Positions 45,155 to 54,700 of a stretch of DNA of 64,000 nucleotides are shown here, in pieces. The stretch spans positions 75,642,141 to 75,706,140 of the forward strand of contig NC_092806.1 in the NCBI RefSeq assembly GCF_040954645.1, given 5' to 3'. The number at the start of each line of letters is the position of its first letter. The first letter of the stretch is position 1. Under the pieces are notes generated by a model. It saw nothing but the letters and a program-made list of their open reading frames with translations. It had not been told where the DNA came from and did no database searches. The translations under genes were made by a program, and so were the position numbers. The DNA comes from Diabrotica undecimpunctata. Its lineage: Eukaryota; Arthropoda; Insecta; Coleoptera; Chrysomelidae.

Positions 45155-45270
45155 ACAAAAAATTTTAAGTAAAAATCCTTTATAAAAGTATATAAATTAA
45201 AGCCCGTTTGGGTTTTTAATTGTTTTAATTTATATACCTTTTATAAAGGATTTTTACTTATAATTTTTTG
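45155..45270. other. Near-perfect 47-bp hairpin
   Basis: The left arm (45155-45201) and right arm (45224-45270) are reverse complements except for one mismatch and one base of length difference. The loop is 22 bases and contains CCCGTTTGGG, a small hairpin of its own. It starts about 80 bp after the stop of the capsid-like frame. A transcription-end or replication role is only a guess. Confidence 0.85.
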
Positions 45271-45310
45271 TATATTATTTATTAGTAATAATTAAAAACA
45301 TTAGTTGAAG

Positions 45311-45421
45311 ATGGAACGTTTACATGAAAACACAATAAACAACTTCATAGACAATTTAAAAGATCAACAATACGAAGCCTTTAAACAGGTTATACAAAAA
45401 CTTCAACAATTAAAAATATGA
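45311..45421 (+). CDS. Small ORF after the hairpin (36 aa)
   Basis: An ATG opens MERLHENTINNFIDNLKDQQ, then YEAFKQVIQKLQQLKI and a stop. It is amphipathic, helix-like and rich in Gln. It could be a remnant of a Polinton gene or chance. Confidence 0.3.
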   Translation: MERLHENTINNFIDNLKDQQYEAFKQVIQKLQQLKI

Positions 45422-45554
45422 AACTTGTTAATGGGATCCAAAGTTTTAAAATTGAGAATAATAAATTTATTTGTAAATAATTGAGGTGTTATTCAGGAGA
45501 TATTACGATTTAAGCCAACTTGTTTTAATAAAATGTTGATACTAAGAAATATAC

Positions 45555-47034
45555 AGGGTGTTAAAGTGGAAATTAAAAATTTTATTTTTCGCTATAACTT
45601 TTACGTTTGTAAATATTCTTCGACAAAAATTTACAATTGGATGCTTTTGAGTAGAATAAATTATAATTTTATACATACTTTAATGTAACTGATAGAAGGC
45701 GCCATATATGTCACATGTGTGACATAAATTTGCGCTTAACTTTTTTGCTCTTTAAGTGAGCTCTATTTGTGAATATACTTAAATACAACTTTTCTGAACG
45801 TTGAATTGGTCGTGGTAGTCATATTTCTTGGCAATGTGGTGAGATATTGATATAATTATTTAATTCATTAAAAATCACAAAAAAAACTTATTATTCATTA
45901 CACAGTAAACACACAGGCAATTTAGTTCAGCATAATATTAGTTCGTTAGTAAATCACGATAGTCCATTTGTTCGAGATGTAATTATAGCTACTCGTAAGC
46001 TGTAACGTAATCATATAAATAAGTAATGCCATCGATAGGTTATTCCGTGTGTATATAAGTAACCATTGAACGCGATACATCACAGTTTAATACATTATTT
46101 AACCTCTGCGACAAATAAGATATAGTGCCACAATATACCATAAGATTTGGATATTTAGCCAAAAGAATATATTCATCCATTATACATTATAGCCTCCACG
46201 TAGCTCAGAATTCAATCCGCTTGATTTCGGTGTATGGGGCGCATTAAATCAACGTTTTTATTAGAATCCCATAAACATTCGCAACCAACTATGGGAAGAA
46301 ATAAATACTGAAGCAGTTTCTTTAGAACCAATGATGCTATTCAATATGAGACGATCTTTTATGGAATATATTGACAAATAAATTAAAGAAAATGGTGGAC
46401 ATATCGAACACTTACTTTGATAAAAAGTCCTGTTATTTAGTTTAATTATTTCTTAATTTGGTTTGTAAACAAAATATTTTGATTATGACTTTAATTTAAC
46501 ATAAAACGTAAAATGTTTGATTTAAATCCTATTATTCTGTTATTTTGTCAAATCCTATTATTAATTATCCTGCTGATATATTTATTTTATTTAATATTTC
46601 GTTAACTATTAACTTTAGTTCAAGGTATTTTACACCAAAATTCAGAAGTTTTAATGTTTTTGTCTATTTTTCCTTCGTTACCTGGAGAAATTGTCTTAAA
46701 TCAGAATTATGCAGCTGATTTGTAAAATGCGATTATCTCGAAAACTGTTGAGTTTTGAAGTTATTAATAAGTATACCGTTTTTTGTTAAAATATTGTATC
46801 TTTAATATTTTTTGCCACAAATACAGGTAACTTAAAGTGCAAAAAAGTTAAGTGCAAATTTATGCCACATATGTGGCATATGTGGCGCCTTGTATTAGCT
46901 ATATCAAAGTGTGCATTAAATTATAATTTCTCATATTTAAAAGTACCCAGCTGTAAATGTTTATACATAAATGTTTACAAACATGAAAGTTATAGCGGAA
47001 AATAAAATTTTTAATTTACACCTTAACACCCTGT
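45555..47034. mobile_element. Mariner-type element with long inverted repeats, transposase decayed
   Basis: TACAGGGTGTTAAAG at the left and TTAACACCCTGTAT at the right begin inverted repeats over 200 bp long. Flanking sequence (ATCAACATTTTATTAAA) is also mirrored, so the outer ends may extend to about 45480 and 47113. A plus-strand piece at 46196-46421 reads NPLDFGVWGALNQR and later INIRNQLWEEINTEAVSLEP and ENGGHIEHLL, the C-terminal end of a Tc1/mariner transposase, with two stops. The rest of the transposase is missing. Confidence 0.75.
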
Positions 47035-47111
47035 ATCTTTCTTAATATCAACATTTTATTAAAGAAATGTGTATTTTAAAGTTTAAAATCTACAATTATT
47101 TAAGGACCACC

Positions 47112-47113
<2 letters not shown>

Positions 47114-47190
<77 letters not shown>
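47114..47190. repeat. (TA)n microsatellite
   Basis: About 38 TA units directly after ACCACCCTGTA, a mariner-type terminus. Confidence 0.95.
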
Positions 47191-47194
<4 letters not shown>

Positions 47195-47400
47195 AGCTTT
47201 CCCATTACGAATGTTACCCACTGAAGGTTATACTCCATTACACGAATTTAAAAAAAAATATCAAAGAAATAACGGACAAAGCAAAAATTGTTTATGTAAA
47301 AGGATTGGAAAAAGTGAATTATATAAGATAGTATTCTTCCACACCTCTAATTGAAGTAGGTGAATTTCCACCACTACCAGTATCGGAAGCAAACTGTTTT
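47191..47400 (+). other. Possible Polinton coding scrap
   Basis: In shifting plus frames the text reads ITDKAKIVYVKGLEK and then LIEVGEFPPLPVSEANCFYH. It looks like decayed coding sequence, but I cannot name it. Confidence 0.3.
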
Positions 47401-48890
47401 TACCATTCTAAAAAAAATGTATTTGTGCCCTTTCAAATGTAATTTTTATATATGATCACTTTGTAATGACTTAAAATTTTAATAAAGTATATAATTTGTT
47501 TTTGAAGTATTGGAGAATGTACTGAAATAACATCATAAAATATACTTAGATTATTATTACTTAATTATTTAAAACCTTACTTTTCTTATAAAACTAATAA
47601 ATAAAAAACAAAAAACTGGTTAGTTGTTAATTAAAAATACAATTTTAATTAATAATTTTGGAAAAATATGTTTAAATTTTCAAATTAGTCAGATTAGTTT
47701 TAAAATTATTATTTAACTCATTTAAAAAATATATGTCCGAGTTGATAATACAGTAGCATTAACTGTTGTTGTATTATTGAAATTTGTTAACTATTATCAC
47801 ATACATAACACTAATTGCACTATAAAAAAATGTTAATAATATTAACAAAAAAGACTGACCATAACATACAAAACCAATAAGACCTTGACAGGTTGCTCAC
47901 ATTTGTTATCCACGTTCATAGAATAAAAAGAACAAAACCAATAAGACTTTGATCGGTTGTTCGCATTCGATTCCAGTGTTCGTAGGATAAAAAGGAACAT
48001 AATGGAAAGAGACAGGTGTGAATTGTGTTACAGTTAGAGAAATGATTAAGAGAATGATTGAAAATAAAGCAGGTTGGAGTAGCGACAGTAGCGTACACAA
48101 CTATATTCGTGATGTGATCAAGAAAAAAGAAGAGGAAGAAAGACAGCTGGACCAACGATAAAGGTAAGAGGGAAATATGCTGGAAGTTGAAGCTAGAAAA
48201 ATAGGTCAGACTGTATGAGTTAGACTGCGTAAGTCAGACTGTAGGGAAAGAGGAAACGCCCATCTGAGAGTGGTGCTGTACTAGGAGCGATGAGAGTCTT
48301 CTACGCGCTACCTGGAACGGGACAGGGAGTCTCCTTGCTGATGAATGGAATGTTGATGTGGATGAATGGAAAATGAATGAATGTAGGTCGGAAGTGATGC
48401 CGGAATTGCAGCGGTCTTTCCGCTTCTTATCGCTGGATGATAGAGGAGGGTCTGGTTTAGTTGGTAGGCGTTCGGCGTAGACTCGGCGACGAGAGAGCAT
48501 TTTAAAGTACCTCGGGAACTATCGCCGGGAGTACGAAGAACGAATTCTGCACTAAGGTCAGTCAGGCAGCGTTTTGGACTGACATGTCTTTTGAAAATTC
48601 CAGACCCCCCACTATAAAAACGAAAAAAAAAGGTTGGGTTAGGTGAAAAATTTTAATAAAATGTTACCTTATGGTACTTTACTTTTTAAATCACCCATTT
48701 ATGGTGATTTACTCAATCCCCTCATCGCAGAACGCCACCATCAGTATTTTTGTTGTACAAGTCTAAAGTCTAAATTAAAAACATCAGTATTGTAATTGTC
48801 ACTAGTAATACCTCGTACATTTTATATTGTGATTATTGGTAGTGTTTTAAATTTTATTAGTAAAATTGTAATAACATATTGTTATAGACA
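47401..48890. other. Unassigned stretch with a 66-bp tandem duplication
   Basis: No gene is supported. A unit containing ACCAATAAGAC occurs at about 47868-47933 and 47934-48000. The part at 48240-48560 is distinctly richer in G and C than its surroundings and includes a short TCAGACTG repeat. Its origin is unknown. Confidence 0.5.
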
Positions 48891-49047
48891 TTCTTACCTC
48901 GAGAATCCGATTTTTCAGCATTCTCCAGCAAAGTGTTGGTATTTCTCCTCATGAAAAGCCTCGAACATTTTTTGACTTTAAACAAATATGTTTTCTACCG
49001 CTTTTCGAAGAAGTTCGTTTTTTTTTTATATTCCCCTTCAACCTCTA

Positions 49048-49473
49048 CTAGAGACGGTCTCGATGACGTTCCAGAGCCGTCACAATCCCCACTTTGAAAT
49101 CATTACAAAATGCTATGTGACAAGCTTTCACGTTATTTGGAAAATTAAGAAAGCTTGCCACTACATTAGTTAATGACGGCTCTGTCTCGGAAATTAATTT
49201 TTTCTCCGAGACCTGCTCCTCCGAATGTTTCTTGGTTTTCATCTTGGATGTGGAAACATCAGGTGTCACTTCCTCTTCGGAGTCGGAGGCATGCAGGATC
49301 TCATCCTCGATCCATTTAAAGCGATATGATGTAGAAGCGACGCCTTCAGCTGGAGCATGCACCTCTTCCGCTATTAAAGTTTGCGATGGTGCTCTATTTT
49401 TCTGTATTTTTATAATTAAGCGCTCCATTTCGCTTTGGCGTCGCTCGCTGGAAGTAATTTTTTCAGCACTCAC
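49048..49473 (-). CDS. Unknown ORF (141 aa), acidic and charged
   Basis: The frame reads MSAEKITSSERRQSEMERLI, an acidic run HASDSEEEVTPDVS, then a less charged C-terminus (LTNVVASFLNFPNNVKACHI). Codons upstream of the ATG (NENRPSLPSRKRAKAVSHGK) stay similar in style apart from one stop, so the true start may be earlier. I do not recognise the family; a retroelement gag is one possibility. Nearby sequence to 49640 has the same composition. Confidence 0.4.
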   Translation of the reverse strand: MSAEKITSSERRQSEMERLIIKIQKNRAPSQTLIAEEVHAPAEGVASTSYRFKWIEDEILHASDSEEEVTPDVSTSKMKTKKHSEEQVSEKKLISETEPSLTNVVASFLNFPNNVKACHIAFCNDFKVGIVTALERHRDRL

Positions 49474-49699
49474 AAATACTACGCTTTCTTATGATGGTGC
49501 ACGATTCCCCCTTTTCCCGTGGGACACTGCCTTCGCGCGTTTCCTAGATGGCAAGCTAGGACGGTTTTCATTTGCTATTTTCATTTTTGGACAACACGAC
49601 TTAAATATCTGAGCGAACATTATAAACCGACTTTATATAAAACGAATCCAGCCCACAAAGAGGTAGGGAAAAACCAATTTTTCTTGAGAAGAACCCGTA

Positions 49700-49930
49700 A
49701 GAACAAACAAAGTTAAATGTCTGGTTACACATACGCAGACAACAAAAAAAGGGAACAACCGTTAAATTTTTTTCGTTTTTTCTTTAACCAATGTTTTATT
49801 GGTCTTGTACTTTTTTTGGTTTTGTTTTTGTTTTTTATTGGTTTTCTGCTTTTTGTCGGTTTCATACTTTTTATTGGTTTTGTTGTATTTTCGTTTTTTT
49901 TGTATTTTTTAATAAATAAAACTTAAAAAA
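49700..49930 (+). repeat. T-rich TTTTATTGGTTTT repeat
   Basis: Repeats of a TTTTATTGGTTTTG-like motif make a hydrophobic Phe/Leu/Ile frame (49717-49926). The same motif occurs in inverse at 47.87-48.0 kb. I treat it as low-complexity sequence, not a gene. Confidence 0.5.
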
Positions 49931-49989
49931 AAAATAACGCATTAAGCAGTTAAGCTGTGACAACTGTTTTTTTCTTTAATTGTAAATAG

Positions 49990-51366
<1,377 letters not shown>

Positions 51367-51367
51367 C

Positions 51368-51713
51368 TGTTACGATAAATATACTGGCCTAACTTTTATG
51401 ACTAATTATTCTGTTTTATTGTAGAAATTTCGGTGGAAGTCTAGATTCAAATTATGGTGAATTCTCCAACTAGATATTTCTCGATTTTTCGATGCAAGAC
51501 AAAGCGATCTTTCGATGCTGTTCTAGTATATCAGGATTTCGTATATAAATACAACATTTTTATATGGAGGGCCAGTTAATACTCAAGACCCGCGCTCGCG
51601 AATTTTGTACGTACGGATATAATAAATTATTGTCAGATAAGTTAATATAAATAAAGAAATAAATTAAATCCGTAAGTGTTATAAATATTGAACCTTTTAA
51701 TAAATTCACAACA
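51368..51713 (+). repeat. Gypsy B 5' LTR
   Basis: Starts TGTTACGATAAATATACTGG and ends TAAATTCACAACA. It has a TATATAAATA box at about 51543 and AATAAA near 51650-51656. Confidence 0.95.
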
Positions 51714-51715
51714 AA

Positions 51716-51732
51716 TGGTGTCAGAACAGTGG
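51716..51732 (+). promoter_or_regulatory. Gypsy B primer-binding site
   Basis: TGGTGTCAGAACAGTGG lies two bases after the LTR. It resembles the complement of a tRNA-Leu 3' end; the tRNA identity is inferred. Confidence 0.7.
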
Positions 51733-51789
51733 AATACTTAGATAAATTGCGAAAATAAATTACAAGTGAATATAAAATAAATTGTGAAA

Positions 51790-54700
51790 ATGGCTACGAT
51801 TTATGAGCTGACAGTGACTAATTTAAGAAGACATCTTGAAGACAGAGAATTAGCTTCTACCGGAAAAAAGGCTGAGTTAGTCCAACGACTAAAGAACGCT
51901 TTGCTAGAAGAAGGACTAGATCCAGAGACTTATATATTTGAAGATGCTGTCCTCTCGTCGATTTCGAAAGTTTCCTCTGATGTAGCCAAAGTTTCCGGCG
52001 ACATCGCATCATTGGAGAACAAAGTTTCTGGCGATATTTCGAAAGTTTCTGGTGACATCGCATCATTAGAAAACAAAGTTTCTAACGAGATTTCGTCTCT
52101 GGAAAGTAAAGTTTCTGCTAACATCTCTAAAGTAACTTCTGAGATGTCTGCCCTCGACGATAGAATGTCTTCGCTAAAAAACCAAGTTGCTGCCGATATG
52201 TCGGCCTTCGAAGAAAAGATTAAAGAGATGGAAAGGAAGATGGAGGAAACAGGGACAGCAGAGAGAGGAAACAATCCAATTACAGTGGAGATAAAAGAAG
52301 ACGAGACGAAATGTAAGTTGGAGACACGGCCGAAATTTGAAGGAAGTGGAGGTTCTATTCATGTTAAAGTCCCAACTTTCGACGGAAAATCATCATGGAA
52401 CAACTACATGAAACAGTTCGAATCAGCCGCAAGAGCGAATGGATGGTCTGAAAAAGAAAAGGCTGTAAACCTGACTATCGCTCTTCGAGGAGATGCCTTA
52501 GATGTGCTTCAGACCATAGCCGTAGAGGAGACCGATGATTTCGAACAACTGAAGAAGAGGTTAAATATGCGATATGGCCACGAACATTTGGAGCATGTAT
52601 ATCAGTCACAGCTTAAAAATCGTAGACAGAAGAAAGATGAGGCTCTTCAAGAATATGAGGTAGATATTGCCAGATTAGTACGATATGCTTATCCAACAGC
52701 TCCCGAAGACATGATGGAAAAATTGGCCGTTCAAACGTTTATTGATGGTCTTCGTGATCATGAAATGCAGAGAACACTGCGATTAGCTCGTCACAAGACG
52801 CTGGTTGATGTCTTATCCGCCGCCCTCGAATACGAGTCAGCTACGCAGGCCTCTGGAGGATACAGTAAAGTTAGGACTGTAAAAGAGGAAGGAGATGAAG
52901 ATAAACTTGACCAGCTCGTTAATATGATGAAAATTATTACATGCAAGAAAACGAAGACCATAAAATCAAGAAACTCACCATCAGGAAAACCAGAACGAGT
53001 TGGCTTTAGGGGAGCAGCTTCGACCCGGAACTTTTCCAAAGACCCTCTTATACTAATAGCTTCTTTGAAGTGTCGTGAAGATAGTGTATATGTAGATGGA
53101 GAAATAAATGGTAAAAGACATACGTTGTTGGTGGATACCGGAGCGACCAGAACCATTATACGTCCAACAGTTATAAACAGCCGAAAGAAACTGTTACCAA
53201 CGAGGTTACGACTTCGGACCGCTACAGGTGAAAATGCCAACATTCATGGAGAAATCCAGGTACAATTGGGAATTGGGGCAGAAAAGTTTGTCCATACTGT
53301 TATAGTTGCTGACATCGAAGAGGATGTTATATTAGGAATGGACGTAATGAATATGCATGGATTCCAATTGGATTTTAAGAATAAGGTAATCAAAGTTGGC
53401 AACGAGGAGGTATTTCTCCATCCACATAATGACAACACTGTGCAAGCAGCCATTACAGAAGATACAGTCGTGCCTGCGAGAAGCGAAACGATCATAGTAG
53501 CGCGACTACAGGGAATTGTAGACGAAGGGAGACCTGTTATGATGGAGCCTTGGAACCACGACGATGAGGTTGGCCGTGGAATCATAATTGGAAAGGAATT
53601 GGTGACTTCGGCTAAAGAAATTCCTGTGAGACTTATCAATGTCAACGACTACCCAGTGACCCTAAAGAAAGAGACAAAAGTAGGAACTTGTGTACCTGTG
53701 ACATCCATAATTCGTCAGGCGACAACATCTGATAATTCCAACGACAAATTCGACCAAATGGTTGCAGTTGCAGGACAGTCTCTAAATCAGATGGAGAAAA
53801 GGAAATTAAGGGAATTTCTTCGGCAGTATCGTGATATTTTCGTACCGAAAGGAGGAAAGACGGGAAGAACTACCGTTGTTAAGCATAAAATTGATACTGG
53901 TAATGCTAAGCCAATTCGTCAAACAGCTCGACGATTACCACAGGCGAAGAGAGCGGAAGCTGAAACGATTGTTCAGGAAATGAAGAAAGACGGGGTGATA
54001 GAACCTTCTACGAGTCCATGGGTCTCTCCGGTGGTCCTGGTTAAGAAGAAAGACGGAACGACGAGGTTCTGTGTGGATTACCGTTTGCTGAACAACGTTA
54101 CCAAGAAAGATAGTTATCCTCTGCCTCGGATCGATGACACATTGGACACATTGGCTGGAAGTAAATTGTTTTCTACTTTAGATTTAAAGTCTGGATACTG
54201 GCAGGTAGAAATGGACCCAGTCGATAAAGAAAAGACAGCCTTCACCACAGGATCTGGATTGTGGCAATTCAACGTTATGCCATTTGGACTTTGTAATGCT
54301 CCTGCGACATTTGAGAGGCTTATGGAAAATGTGTTGAGAGGGTTATCTTGGAAAACATGCCTGGTTTATTTAGATGACATAATCGTCTTGGGGGAGACAT
54401 TCGAAGATCATTTGAGGAATTTAGAAAACGTTTTTAATCGACTTAAAGCTGCCCAATTGATGCTAAACCCCAAGAAGTGCCAGCTATTTCAAGGTAAAGT
54501 CAATTATCTGGGTCATATAGTCAGTAAAGAAGGAGTGGCCGTGGATAAGGGAAAAATCGATTCCATTAAGGAATGGCCAAAACCAACTGACAAACATCAA
54601 GTGAGAAGTTTTCTTGGACTATGTACTTACTACCGGAGGTTTATTAAGAAGTTTGCAGATATCGCTAAGCCATTAACGCGACTTACAGAGGAAGCAAGAG

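Noticed and set aside
49717..49926. 69-aa hydrophobic ORF as a membrane protein
   Set aside because: Encoded by a T-rich tandem motif; the hydrophobicity follows from the repeat.
51857..53645. Minus-strand ORFs opposite Gypsy B gag-pol
   Set aside because: Shadows of the plus-strand frame.
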